64,000 bases of DNA from Przewalskia tangutica (taxonomy: Eukaryota; Streptophyta; Magnoliopsida; Solanales; Solanaceae): assembly GCA_029844215.1 (NCBI GenBank), contig CM056733.1:16923501-16987500 (forward strand), written 5' to 3'. The position numbers and the translations under genes were made by a program. Of this stretch, positions 21,943 to 34,330 are shown piece by piece. The notes beneath the pieces were generated by a model that was not told the origin of the DNA, did no database searches, and saw only the letters and a program-made list of their open reading frames with translations. The stretch's first letter is position 1, and the number at the start of each line of letters is the position of its first letter.

Positions 21943-22711
21943 CCTTCTCAAGACGGATAACGATGAAGTTCTTCTAACAAGCTGCCGACGCCACGCCTGG
22001 CCACGAAATAACACACGTTCTCTTCCCTCCTTACTCGTCGTGCCCTTCTCGAACACTTGAACTCTTCTAGTATACGTACCACACTTCAGTCATCGCTTCA
22101 GTTCCCAAAACTTTGGAGTCACCACCTCCAAACTTGGTCATCTTACTAGCCTCAATCTCCCTTAAGGCCATTCCCGGCCTTCACGATCCGCTTCTGGTCG
22201 AACATATCCACGAACTCATACGATGGTCATCTAAACTTGGGCCTAGCACCCTCGTGACCCTACCACCTGGCGGGACCACCCAGAGCTGACCCCACCTCGA
22301 AACAGGCCGCGGGTTGGCCCGCAACATGGCCCCAACCCGACCCACTTAACGCATCAAGCTCTTGTTTCCCGATCCGGAACAATCTTACCTATACAGGTCA
22401 TGAAAGCTACCACTTCCATTTTACACTACCCAAGGAATTTTCCCACAATACATTCTAGGCATAAAATGCACTCCGACAAGGATCACTTGCAAAATCCTGT
22501 ACTCAGGACGGCCTTACATCTAAGGTCTCAACTGTAATATTCTAAGGTTCATCATTTCCTCACCCCCAGGCTTACCCTTTTTCACTAACCAGGTTTCTAA
22601 ATCACATTTTAGCACAAAGCTGTCCGAACATAACACTTAACACATTATCATAACATCAATACATACAAGTATTTAGAGGGGTAAGGATATATCTGTATCT
22701 ACCGTTTTACT
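21943..22711 (-). other. Conserved non-coding internal stretch of B, copy 1
   Basis: No recognisable protein. It aligns in reverse with A's 15083-15855, including the block near 22190-22340. Confidence 0.6.
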
Positions 22712-23880
22712 CTAATCACAGTCCTGCCCTGCAGGGCGTATGGCTGTAGAAGGTGATGAACCAGCCATAGATCCCGTAGTCTGTGCTGCCCCACCAGTGA
22801 TACCTCCGGTCGGACAGTTTCTCGCAAAATGGCCCTGCTGGCCGCATGTAAAACAAACTCCCGAACTAGCACGACACTCCCCACTATGGAGTCTACCACA
22901 GCGGCCACAACGAGGTAGGGGTGGCTTCAGCTGGCTAACACCCCTGCTCTCCCGAAAATCTGAACCTCGAGCCACGACTGCTCCTGAATACTCTGGATGC
23001 CCTGAAGATTGTGGAGGACCACTCTGTACTGGCGGAGGCGCATAACTAGTCTGCTGCTGAGGCGGTCCGCCTTGAAAGTCACCAAAGGACCCTGCTGTTC
23101 TGGCCCTCTTCTGTTGATCTTGGTCTTTCCGTCGATTTCTCCGCTCCTCACATCCAAGTGCATAAGCCTGCATGCGGGCAATGTCCATGCTCGGCTGAAG
23201 AGCTACACCCGAACAACTCTCTGCTAGGAAATCATCGAGCCCTGTAACATATCGGTGCACTCGATCCTTCATACTAGCCATTAACGCGGGGACGTACCGG
23301 GCCAATGAGTCGAACTCCACATTGTACTCCCGAACCGTACGCCCGTTCTACCGCAACACCAAAAATCTGTCGGCCCGAGCCCTCCTCATCTGTGGAGGCA
23401 AGAAGTGTGCAAGAAATGCCTTTGAGAACTCGTCCCATATAGCTGGAAGTGCGTTCTCTCCCGGGCGGCTCGCGAATCAAACCGATCGGCGGTATCACGC
23501 AGCCGATGCGAACCTAGGACCACTGACTCGGTCTCCGAAGCCTTGATCACTCTCATGATCTGCTCAGCGTCGGATGAACTCCTGCGGATCATCCTCGTGC
23601 CTCAACGTAGAACTCTGGCGGGCTACATCTCGTAAAATCCGTAGCCTCAAACTATCTCGAACTAGGGTGAACCATCGCGGTGCTCTGGGCTGCTGCGTCG
23701 GCTTATCCTCAAGTCTGGCCTGACCACGGCCATTAATCGCCACTCGCGTAACCCATCTCCTCTGCTCGGATTGCGGGGTGGAGGCTCAGTCTTGTGGTCT
23801 CTGTAGAGAGGCTGCATTGCTCTACTCGCGGCTCCTCTGCTGCCTTGCCGCCACGGGCGGGTTGCCTTGCGCGGAGGCAT
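22712..23880 (-). pseudogene. gag: Gag-like protein of B, copy 1 (C-terminal half open)
   Basis: Starts at the ATG whose complement is 23878-23880 and ends at the stop at 22712. The last 202 codons (23320-22712) are one open frame: DSLARYVPALM, then VHRYVTGLDDFLAESCSG, a Gln/Pro-rich linker (GGPPQQQTSYAPPP), and nucleocapsid motifs CGRCGRLHSGEC (CX2CX3HX3C) and CFTCGQQGHFARNC (a complete CX2CX4HX4C). The N-terminal half (23321-23880) shifts frame several times. Where A and the second B copy have CTGCAG or GAGCTG, this copy has shortened CG-type text, so the frameshifts may be assembly errors. Role as for Gag: RNA binding and particle formation. Confidence 0.85.
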
Positions 23881-23990
23881 AACTGGTAAAAATGAAGTAC
23901 GTCAGAGGGGTCCAACTTATCACACAGCTCTAAGGCACGATCTCAGAATGAGAAGAAGGGAAACCAATCCTAAATGTCCTGCAGGCTCCT

Positions 23991-24024
23991 GATTATAGAT
24001 GTGGTGCACAACACATTGATAATC
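23991..24024 (-). promoter_or_regulatory. Leader hairpin with GTGCAC loop (B copy 1)
   Basis: GATTAT/ATAATC outer stem, inner stem with one A-C mismatch (AATGTG/CACATC), loop TTGTGCAC, minus strand. Compared with A it has G to A changes in the stem. Confidence 0.6.
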
Positions 24025-24068
24025 AAGACTCTACTAGACACGGTCTGTAGACACTTTACGAGGACTAA

Positions 24069-24082
24069 CTGCTCTGATACCA
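24069..24082 (-). promoter_or_regulatory. Primer binding site of B, copy 1 (tRNA-iMet)
   Basis: TGGTATCAGAGCAG on the minus strand, just after the middle LTR. Confidence 0.93.
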
Positions 24083-24333
24083 CTTTTGTCACGACCCGTT
24101 CCGGGGCCCGTGACTGGTGCCTTACCCCGGGCACCCTAGTGATACAACATCAGAGAAAAACCAGCGGAAATAAAAACTTAAACATTCAAATAGACATGGA
24201 TCAAGATAAAAGGAAATAGGTCAACCAAAACGGTTGCCTTTCAACATATATAAATATAGACATTTGAACAGTTACAATCCTTACAACCCTGCCCACAACA
24301 GTGCTACAGACCTCTAAGATTTTTACAACAACT

Positions 24334-24356
24334 ATGACGGGACAGGGCCCCGCCAT
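24334..24356 (-). promoter_or_regulatory. LTR-end hairpin (B middle LTR)
   Basis: Arms ATGGCGGG and CCCGTCAT with one G-T wobble, as in E. The third B LTR repeats it at 30134-30156. Confidence 0.5.
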
Positions 24357-24909
24357 ACCCCTGAATGTACAAGAACCTACAGACTCAGGGTAACATATCG
24401 AAAGATAAGCCTCCGAAAGAACGAAGATTCCCAATACGCTGAAATGTGATCCTAAACGCGTGGATCGACAACCGATGTACTTCTACCTGCGGCATGAACG
24501 CGACCTCCGGAGATCGATAACAGTACCAAGTATGTGAAATCGAAAAATACGTAAATGAAATCATAATAGTCTATATAAAGCGAGACATGTATGATAACCA
24601 AACTACGATACCACATATACGATTATAACAAGTCAGGGTCTCACGCCCTCCAAGTCCTTACTCAAAGGTAATTATGGGTCTAACGCCCACAATATCAATC
24701 ATGCCCGTGGAATACCTTCCTCACTGTCGGCAGTCTATGATATGATAACACTAAGAAGTACACCTGAACACCAAGTCCTACCTGATGCCGAAGCCGTACT
24801 AACAATACAATATAACCAAACCACGAAGCTGACACGGGGCAAGTACGAAAGACGACTACCAGATACCAAGGCCGAACAGTAAAACCTCATGGAGAGCTAG
24901 TCCATGAAA

Positions 24910-25103
24910 TAACAATCCCAATGGAACCATACCCGTGCGCCACGCATCGTGTCAGTATGTCCAGAAGGAAACAACAAGACATCAAACCCAATGGAACCAT
25001 ACCCGTGCGCCACGCATCGTGTCAGTATGTCCAAAGGAAACAACTAGACAGCAATCAAAATGGAACCATACCCGTGCGCCACGCATCGTGTCAGTATGTC
25101 CAA
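24910..25103 (-). repeat. 70-bp tandem repeat, 3 copies (B middle LTR)
   Basis: Copies anchored at 24921, 24991 and 25060, equivalent to 19031-19226. Confidence 0.9.
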
Positions 25104-27337
25104 AGCGATTAGCAAAAATAACACTATCAACAGGAGCGTACCAGTGGAATTCTCCGTCACTGCCGGCACGTCCGAGTAAGTCCTCAACAAGTCAACCGGC
25201 CCTCCATCGAGAGACGCGGTAGTATAGAAACACAATTCTTGCACAACAAAGGCTATCACAACAAGCATAGGCAAGTTTCACAGCAACAAGCATAGGCAAG
25301 TTATACATAACTCAAGGTACTTTCAATTTATGTCAAAGTCAGGGTTTTAACCCTAAAGTACTACGTACGTTAAATTCCTTTTAAGAGATCCATTCCTTTT
25401 ATAAAAGTCACCCGATACCCGTAGTATAAAAATAGAGTGACTTACATCTTTTAAGTAAACCAAAACAACTTCCATACTTTCCTTTTTAAAACCAAATTAA
25501 GGCAATACCATGCCTTCTTTTTGGACCAAAACACTTCTCTTTTTAAAGTCAAGTTACCACATTAAAACCAATGATAAAACCCTTCTTTTGTTCTCATAAA
25601 GTCGTTATAACTAACTTCCCATAAAGCTGTTATAACACTTTATGTTTTAAACCAATTTAAGACAAAACAATGCCTTTCTTTTCCCTAGAGTTCCAGTTTG
25701 CCTAATTTCAATTACTCAAGTCTCTTTATTTTAGAAAAGTTTCATAGTTCGATGTCTTAATCTCCTTTAAAACAATTGAGTAACATATGCCATAGGCGTG
25801 AGCAGTTTATTCTTGTTTATAACCATTTATTAAAGCAACCATGATCTAGAAAATGTAATATCATTTTGTCTCATCTTAGCTTCTATGCAGATGGAGGTTT
25901 CTACTGGTTTTAATACAATACTTCATTATTCAATACATTTTCCTTTATTAACGCTGCAGTGGTTTGTCGATACTCATTCTGATTTCCGAAATCAGTAAAA
26001 CATTATTCCTTTTAAAACCAAGTATTCATTACTCACGAATGAGGTTTCACACTTTTAACAAACTTCATATCAATACAATTAAGTCAAGTCTCTTATCTTT
26101 TAAGATTAAGTCTCTTAACTTCTAAAAATCAGTAAACCATTCTTTTTATCTCTCTTAAGACGTTATACCTAACTTCCCATAAAGCTAGTATAACTCTTAT
26201 GTTTTCAAAACCAAGTATTACTCTTCTTTCAAAAAGGTTTCTTATTTCTTTTGAAATACTTCAAGATTCTTCTTATTCAGGCTTAAGTCAAAAGACATTG
26301 CCGTAACACTACATTCAGTTAACACACGTACGTCTACCGTACTATATATATATTCCTTTTAAATTATTTCAAGGTTCTTATTATTCAGGCTTAAGTCAAA
26401 AGACATTGTCGTACAACTATATTCAGTTAGCACACGTACGTCTACCATATTATATATACATATTATTCAGGCTTAAGTCAAAAGACATTGCCACACGTAC
26501 GTCTACCGTACTATATGTATTCTTTTAAAATACTTCATGCTCAAGAGTATAGGAAGAATCACATACCTCGCGACGATTATCGACTATAAGCAAAACGCTC
26601 CACGGCTATAACCCGGCTAGCCTTGTCCACCTTCCAAGTAGTTCATGCTACTCGCAGAACATTCAACCAAAAAGGTTATAAGTCTACTGTAAATACAGTC
26701 CTATGTAAGTACAGTTTAATCTTCTACTTATATTCTTCTGATGTGATTTCAGTTCAAGTCTTTACTGTAATATCCTTCTATTACAGTTCAATTCTCTTCT
26801 ATGAATCTTATATTCATTTCTATACAACTACAGTATGTAATTCCCAATTACAATAGAAGGATAGGATTATTTACCTCGATAAGCCCCAAAATTATCCAAG
26901 TTTAAAGTCGATCCTGAGCAAGGTTTAGCTCCTACTCCGTGCGCTCCAATTCGCTCCAAGCAACCCTTAGAAGTTCTACGCAACTTCTATTTAACACTTC
27001 AACCGACTATGAAGGTTTTCCTTAGGGTTTCGTTTAGTGGCTAAAGGAAAGTATAATAGTATTTTCGGGCTCTACGTAGAGGTAACTTTGGAAAGTACTA
27101 CAAGGTATTTGGGCTAAAGTATTTGGGCATTATAACAATACTTGGAGAGTATTTCTATACCACAAAAAAAGGGTATTTATACGAGACAACTAGGCAAGGG
27201 GGTACCTCGCCAAGCCTCACTCGAGGAGGCTCGCCAAGGCTTCTCAAAGAGGGGGTTTGGACGAACTCAACTCACAAGGGAGGATTTCAAGACTTGGAAA
27301 ATGATTTTAGGATGAAGAAGTTCATCAACTTAGAGGG

Positions 27338-27536
27338 TATTTATAGGTCAAGGAATGGCCATCCAATGGCCAAGATCCATCCAAGTGTTAGGCAAGTGTA
27401 AGGCTAGGATTAAGCCATGTGCACCTTATCCATCTACCACACCAACTTGCACAAATATCCTACCTAACCAATGCCACCTTTTTTTCGTCCATTTGCCGCC
27501 CACTTCCTTCCAATGTGAGGGTGACACATGTCACCC
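27338..27536 (-). promoter_or_regulatory. LTR promoter region of B middle LTR: TATA and U3 dyad
   Basis: TATAAATA (27338-27345) and GGGTGACACATGTCACCC (27519-27536) on the minus strand. Spacing is 173 bp despite nearby indels. Confidence 0.65.
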
Positions 27537-27742
27537 TCCCGTTGGTCCAAAATGTTTCGTCTCTCGGAAAAATCCGCAAAATTATAAAAGACATAGCGAA
27601 TTTTCCTTCGCAGTTTAGTAAAGCGTTTCGTCGAAAAAGCGATTCTTTTCGCACTTGTGCCCAAATTCGCCACTTTGCCTACTTTAAGGCTCAAACTTTT
27701 CACGCACGCCCCACGTACATACTGCGGAAATACGGTATAACA

Positions 27743-27753
27743 TTCTCCTCCTT
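27743..27753 (-). promoter_or_regulatory. Polypurine tract of B, copy 2 (shortened)
   Basis: The minus strand reads AAGGAGGAGAA. Two G are missing relative to copy 1, in a stretch rich in small losses. Confidence 0.75.
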
Positions 27754-27756
27754 AGA

Positions 27757-27774
27757 AACATTCGTCCGAATGTT
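27757..27774 (-). promoter_or_regulatory. Inverted repeat beside the polypurine tract (B copy 2)
   Basis: Same 8-bp arms as copy 1 with the centre reduced to 2 nt. Confidence 0.6.
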
Positions 27775-28519
27775 CCTTCTCAAGACGGATAACGATGAAG
27801 TTCTTCTAACAACAGCCGACGCCACGCCGCCACGAAATAACACACATTCTCTTCCTCCTTACTCGTCGTGCCGCTTCTCGAACACTTGAACTCTTCTAGT
27901 ATCGTACCACACTTCATCATCGCTTGATTCCCAAAACTTTGGAGTCACCACCTCGAACTTGGTCATCTTACTAGCCTCAATCTCCTTAAGGCCATTCCCG
28001 GCCTTCACGATCCGCTCGGTCGAACATATCCACGAACTCATACGATGGTCATCTAAACTTGGGCCTAGCACCCTCGTGACCCTACCACTGGCGGGACCAC
28101 CCGAGTGACCCCACGCCGAACAGGCCGCGGGTTGGCGCAACATGGCCCCAACCCGACCCACTTAACGCATCAAGCTCTTGTTTCCGATCCGAACAATCTT
28201 ACCTATCTGGTCGAAAGCTACCACTTCCATTTTACACTACCCAAGGAATTTTCCCACAATACATTCTAGGCATAAAATGCACTCCGACAAGGATCACTTG
28301 CAAAATACTGTACTCGGGGCGGCGCTTACATCTAAGGTCTCAAGTAATATTCTAAGGTTCATCATTTCCTCACCCCGTGCTTACCCTTTTTCACTAACTG
28401 TGTTTCTAAATCACATTTTAGCACAAAGTGTCCGAACATAACACTTAACACATTAGCATAACATCAATACCTACAAGTATTTAGAGGGGTAAGGATATAT
28501 CTGTATCTACCGTTTTACT
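27775..28519 (-). other. Conserved non-coding internal stretch of B, copy 2
   Basis: Aligns with 21943-22711 but carries many short losses at CTG, CAG and CC/GG sites. No recognisable protein. Confidence 0.55.
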
Positions 28520-29680
28520 CTAATCACGGTCACGCCTGCGGCGTATGGTATGAAAGGTGATGAACGGCCATAGATCCCGTAGTCTGTCTTTGCCCCACGG
28601 TGATACCTCGGTCGGACAGTTTCGCAAAATGGCCTGCCGCCGCATGTAAAACAAACTCCGAACTAGCACGACACTCCCACTATGGAGTCTACCACGGCCA
28701 CAACGAGGTAGGGGTGGCTTGGTGCTAACACCCGCTCTCGAAAATCTGAACCCTTGGAGCCACGACCGCTCACGAATACTCTGGATGCCACGAAGATTGT
28801 GGAGGACCACTGCATCTTGGCGGAGGCGCATAACTGGCCTGCTGCTGAGGCGGTCCGCCTCGAAAGTCACCAAAGGACCCTGCTGTTCTGGCCCTCTTCT
28901 GCTGATCTTGGTCTTTCCGTCGATTTCTCCGCTCCTCACATCCAAGTGCATAAGCCTGCATGCGGGCAATGTCCATGCCCGGCTGAAGAGCTACACCCGA
29001 ACAACTCTCTGCTAGGAAATCATCGAGCCCTGTAACATATCGGTGCACTCGATCCTCCATACTAGCCACTAACGCGGGGACGTACCGGGCCAATGAGTCG
29101 AACTCCACATTGTACTCCCGAACCGTACGCCCGTTCTGCCGCAACACCAAAAATCTGTCGGCCCGAGCCCTCCTCATCTGTGGAGGCAAGAAGTGTGCAA
29201 GAAATGCCTTTGAGAACTCGTCCCATATAGCTGGAAGTGCGTTCTCTCCCCGGGACAGCTCCCACGAATCAAACCGATCATGCGGTATCACGCAGCCGAT
29301 GCGAACCTAGGACCACTGACTCGGTCTCCGAAGCCTTGATCACTCTCATGATCTGCTGTAACTGTCGGATGAACTCCTGCGGATCATCCTCAGGCCTCAA
29401 CCCGTAGAACTCTGGCGGGCTACATCTCAGAAAATCCCGTAGCCTCAAACTATCTGAACTAGGGTGAACCACTGGTGCTACTGGAACTGCTGCGTCCAGC
29501 CTATCCTCAAGTCTGGCCTGACCACGGCCATTAATCGGGCCACTCAGTAACCCATCTCTCTTGCTCGGATGCGGGATCGAGGCTCAGTCTTGTGGTCTCT
29601 GTAGAGACTGCCGCTGCTCTACTCGCAGCTCCCTCTGCTGCCTTGCCCTTCTGGGCCCGGGATGCCTTGCGCGGAGGCAT
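28520..29680 (-). pseudogene. gag: Gag-like protein of B, copy 2 (N and middle parts open)
   Basis: Starts at the ATG complementary to 29678-29680; the equivalent stop is at 28520. Open pieces are 29472-29278 (SDSLRLRDFLRCSPPEFYG, then DPQEFIRQLQQIMRV) and 29291-28770 (WELSRGENALPAIWDEF, LPPQMRRARADRFL, VHRYVTGLDDFLAE, GGPPQQQASYAPPP). The nucleocapsid region (28769-28520) is scrambled by small deletions exactly where copy 1 has CTG or CAG. The two B gag copies thus break in different places; together with the LTR data this suggests sequence errors rather than long decay. Which copy, if either, is translatable cannot be decided from this assembly. Confidence 0.82.
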
Positions 29681-29790
29681 AACTGGTAAAAACGTAGTAC
29701 GTCAGAGGGGTCCAACTTATCACACAGCTCTAAGGCACGATCTCAGAATGAGAAGAAGGGAAACCAATCCTAAATGTCCTGCAGCCTTCT

Positions 29791-29824
29791 GATTATAGAT
29801 GTGGTGCACAACACATTGATAATC
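29791..29824 (-). promoter_or_regulatory. Leader hairpin with GTGCAC loop (B copy 2)
   Basis: Identical to the hairpin at 23991-24024. Confidence 0.6.
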
Positions 29825-29868
29825 AAGACTCTACTAGACACGGTCTGTAGACACTTTCCGAGGACTAA

Positions 29869-29882
29869 CTGCTCTGATACCA
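29869..29882 (-). promoter_or_regulatory. Primer binding site of B, copy 2 (tRNA-iMet)
   Basis: TGGTATCAGAGCAG on the minus strand. The adjoining LTR end reads TGTCAAGACCC, one base different from the other copies. Confidence 0.92.
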
Positions 29883-29886
29883 CTTT

Positions 29887-31517
29887 TGTCAAGACCCATT
29901 CCGGGGCCCGTGACTGGTGCCTTACCCCGGGCACCCTAGTGATACAACATCAGAGAAAAACCAGCGGAAATAAAAACTTAAACATTCAAATAGACATGGA
30001 TCAAGATAAAAGGAAATAGGCCAACCAAAACGGTTGCCTTTCAACATATATAAATATAGACATTTGAACAGTTACAATCCTTACAACCCTGCCCACAACA
30101 GTGCTACAGACCTCTAAGATTTTTACAACAACTATGACGGGACAGGGCCCCGCCATACCCCTGAATGTACAAGAACCTACAGACTCAGGGTAACATACCG
30201 AAAGATAAGCCTCCGAAAGAACGGAGCTTCCCAATACGCTGAAATGTGATCCTAAACGCGTGGATCGACGGTAGATGTACTTACTGCGGCATGAGCGGCT
30301 TCCGAAGGAGGTCGATCTAACAGGTACCAAGTATGTGAAACTGAAAAATACTGTAAATGAAATCATAATAGTCTATATAAAGCAGGAGACATGTATGATA
30401 ACCAAACTACAGTACACACATATAACAGTTATAACAAGTCAGGGTCTCACGCCCTCCAAGTCCTTACTCAAAGGTAATTATGGGTCTAACGCCCACAATA
30501 TCAATCATGCCCGTGGAATACCTTCCTCACTGCCGGCAGTCTATGATATGATAACACTAAGAAGTACACCTGAACACCAAGTCCTACCTGATGCCGAAGC
30601 CGTACTAACAATACAATACAACCAAACCACGAAGCTGACACGGGGCAAGTACGAAAGCCGACTACCAGATACCAAGGCCGAACAGTAAAACCTCATGGAG
30701 AGCTAGTCCATGGAATAACAATCCCAATGGAACCATACCCGTGCGCCACGCATCGTGTCAGTATGTCCAGAAGGAAACAACAAGACAACAATCCCAATGG
30801 AACCATACCCGTGCGCCACGCATCGTGTCAGTATGTCCAAAAGGAAACAACTAGACAGCAATCAAAATGGAACCATACCCGTGCGCCACGCATCGTGTCA
30901 GTATGTCCAAAGCGATTAGCAAAAATAACACTATCAACAGGAGCGTACCCGTGGAATTCTCCGTCACTGCCGGCACGTCCGAGTAAGTCCTCAACAAGTC
31001 AATCGGCCCTCCATCGAGAGACGTGGTAGTATAGAAACACAATTCTTGCACAACAAAGGCTATCACAACAAGCATAGGCAAGTTTCACAGCAACAAGCAT
31101 AGGCAAGTTATACATAACTCAAGGTACTTTCAATTTATGTCAAAGTCAGGGTTTTAACCCTAAAGTACTACGTACGTTAAATTCCTTTTAAGGGATCCAT
31201 TCCTTTTATAAAAGTCACCCGATACCCGTAGTATAAAAATAGAGTGACTTACATCTTTTAAGTAAACCAAAACAACTTCCATACTTTCCTTTTTAAAACC
31301 AAATTAAGGCAATACCATGCCTTCTTTTTGGACCAAAACACTTCTCTTTTTAAAGTCAAGTTACCACATTAAAACCAATGATAAAACCCTTCTTTTGTTC
31401 TCATAAAGTCGTTATAACTAACTTCCCATAAAGCTGTTATAACACTTTATGTTTTAAACCAATTTAAGACAAAACAATGCCTTTCTTTTCCCTAGAGTTC
31501 CAGTTTGCCTAATTTCA
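29887..31517 (-). repeat. 5' LTR of B, part 1
   Basis: First of three segments of one LTR: 29887-31517, 39776-40033 and 43534-45328, together about 3684 bp, matching the other B LTRs. It is interrupted by C after TTTCA (31513-31517). The 70-bp array is at 30719-30910. Confidence 0.93.
30719..30910 (-). repeat. 70-bp tandem repeat, 3 copies (B 5' LTR)
   Basis: Copies anchored at 30727, 30797 and 30867, equivalent to 19031-19226. Confidence 0.9.
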
Positions 31518-32018
31518 TGTTATACCCCGTAGTTTCAGGGTATGTATGCGAGGACGTACGTACGAGAATACGACATTGAAATTGGAAAGGAAGAAAGAGG
31601 TGATTTTTCCACGGAAAAGTTTCCGGTTTTTGTGAAGGAAAAAGGTTCGTTAATGGGAATTGGATTCCCAGATTTGGTATTCGGACTTCTTGGAATATTA
31701 GAGAATTATGGAATTTTATTTTAGGAAATGGTCACGTGGGACCCACGGGAGAAATTTACGGTTTTGTGGGGCCCACTTTGTTTTCGAGATTTTGGCCATT
31801 GTGGATATTTTCGGAAGATGAAATATGTTGGACGTGTAGGAGGGCGACACGTGTCACCCCCCCCTAGTTGGCTTGGACGATTTCACTTTGTGCACAACAC
31901 CCGTTTAGAGTCGTTTTTAAACGAAGCGTTTCTGAACTCGCGTAGGATAAATTCCGGCTATGTCATTTCTAATTTTTGCGGATTTTTCCGAGAGACGAAA
32001 CACTTTGGACCAACGAGA

Positions 32019-32215
32019 GGGCGACACTTGTCACCCTCTCATTGGTGGACTTGTGGCGGTAATAGGGCCGAATGGAGTGGCTTATTTTGTCAAGTAGTTG
32101 GTAGGATATTTTGTGTGCAAGTTGGCTAGGACACTTGCCCTAATCCTCACCCTACACTTGCCTTGCACTTGGCACCATCTTGGCCCTTGGTTGGCCATCC
32201 CTTGACCTATAAATA
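32019..32215 (+). promoter_or_regulatory. LTR promoter region of C 5' LTR: U3 dyad and TATA box
   Basis: Dyad 32019-32036 and TATAAATA 32208-32215, 171 bp apart. A second dyad upstream (31842-31859) has the perfect G-box palindrome GACACGTGTC. Confidence 0.7.
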
Positions 32216-34039
32216 CCCCCCTTTAGATGAAGAGTTCTTCATCCACATTTCACTTTCCAAGTCTTGAAAATCCCTCCCCTTTCTTGTGTTTCGTCAACCT
32301 CTCCCCCTCTAGCCTTAGTGGCTTGGCGAGAGCCCCCTCTAAAGCTAGCCTAGCGAAACACTACCCCACTCCTTGGTAGAAAAGTTGCGTTCTAGTATTG
32401 TTATAATGCCCAAAATACCCTAGCCCAAATCTCTTAGTACTTAGTAGAAGTTGTGAAGAACTTCTAAGGTTTCCTTGGAGCTATCGGAGCGTACAACTTA
32501 GGAGCTAAACCTTGCTCAGGCGCGACTTTTATCTAGGATATTATTGGGCTTACCGAGGTAAATAACCTTATCCTCCTTTTGTAATTAGAGTATATATACT
32601 GTAGAAGTATAGGAATAAGTATTAAATACTTAGAAGGATATTGCAGAATAGAATTGAACTGTTATCATAGTAGAAGGGCTTAAAAGAAGAATAATAGAAC
32701 TGTACTTACATAGGACTGTTTTCACAGTAGACTTGAGTAGCTCACCGGGTAGGGAAGTGCTGCCCAAATGTCCATAGAATAGCGAACCCTCTGTTTAGAG
32801 CTTTATACTGATCTGATCTAGACGTTGATAGGCGTGTTGGTGATATAGGTCGATACTCTGCGCGCGACATATTCAACTTGGCAGGTGGTTTTCGCCGAGA
32901 AGGTATGTGATTCTTCCTATCCTCTTGAGCATGATATTTTAAAGAATATGTATATAGTACGGTAGACGTACGTGTGTAAACTGAATAATAATTACGGCAA
33001 TGTCTTCGGACTTAATCCTGAATAATAATTACGACAATATCTTCGGACTTAAGCCTGAATAATAATTACGGCAATGTCTTCTGACTTAAGCCTGAATAAA
33101 AAGAATCTGAAGTAGTTCAAAAGAATTAAGAAACTTTTTTTGAAAGAAGAGTAACACTTGGTTTTAAAAGCTTAAGAGTTATACTAGCTTTATGGGAAGT
33201 TAGGTATAACGGCTTAAGAGTGATAAAAAGAACGATTTATGGATTTAAGGAAATAAGAGACTTGACTTATTATACTAATATGAATTTTGTTAAAAAGTGT
33301 GAAACCTCATTCGTGAGTAAATAGTATTTTTGGTTTTCAAAAGGAATGATGTTTTACCGATCAGAATGAATGTCGAACAAACCACAGCAGCGCTAATAAA
33401 GGGAAATATTTTGACTAATAAAGTATTATTAAAACCAGTAGAAACTTCCATCTGCATAGGAGCTAAGATGAGACAAAATGATATTACATTTCCTAGATCA
33501 TGGCTGCTGTAATAAGATTGTTATGAACTATAATAACCTACTCACACATAAGGTATATGTTTCTCAAATTGTTTTAAAGGATTAACTATGACTACGAAAC
33601 CTTTCGAAAATGAGAAACTTGAGTAATTGAAATTAGGCAAACTTGAACGTTAGGAAAAGAATGTTGTTACTTGATTTTACAAAGAGAAGTGTTTTAATTT
33701 ACTTCAAAAGATAATTACTCTATTTTTATACTACGGGTATTGTGTGACTTTTGTGAAAGAAACGGATCTTTTAAAAGAGTAATACATGAAGTACTTTGGG
33801 GCTAAAAACCCGAACTTGTTAGCATAATGTAGAAAGTACCTTGTGTGAATAACTTGATTGTATTGATTTGTGATAGTCTTGTAATACTTTCTTGTTGACT
33901 TGATAAGTAAACATGTTAGGATGCTACGTGAGTTAGTATCTTGTGATGTTTGTGTAGAGGGGTTTTCCCTTATTGTGCTTAGGTTGTTTAACGATAAAAC
34001 TGTCATGTTGATATTATATCACTCATGATTCCGGGGGTT

Positions 34040-34330
34040 AAGCTGCCCTCCGATGCGGGGTAGACTCAGGCGGGTCTAGTGACCTATGATTCGAGAATAC
34101 CTTATGCAGTGCAGTATGGCCTATCGCGAGCTACGGAGTTCGAGTTAGTATGCGGCCCTTGTGGTCATGCGGTCTTTGTGGCCATGCGGACGGCGAGTCG
34201 GGGCGGCTGCAGAGTAGCTACCCTCGATGCGGGAATACCTCATGCGGGCCATTGGAGTGGCCCGTGCGGGCTACGGAAGTTCGAGGGCTGAACGCGCGCA
34301 CATTATATCTGCGAGCGAGTGGCCAACTTT
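34040..34330 (+). repeat. ATGCGG-rich block in C 5' LTR
   Basis: GC-rich, irregularly repeated text with many ATGCGG/ATGCGGG motifs. It lies between conserved LTR segments at the place where A has its 86-bp array and G its 18-bp repeats. Confidence 0.65.

Larger units (their letters stand above)
24087..27742 (-). repeat. Middle LTR of B
   Basis: 3656 bp. It serves as the 3' LTR of the upstream unit and the 5' LTR of the downstream unit. The 70-bp array is at 24910-25103, TATA box at 27338-27345, dyad at 27519-27536. From about 27190 to its end it has many 1-4 base losses relative to the other B LTRs. Confidence 0.93.

Noticed and set aside
27743..29886. Fast decay or repeat-induced mutation of B copy 2
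   Set aside because: The differences are small losses and changes at CAG/CTG/CCG rather than C-to-T transitions, and they stop sharply; an assembly or base-calling cause fits better.
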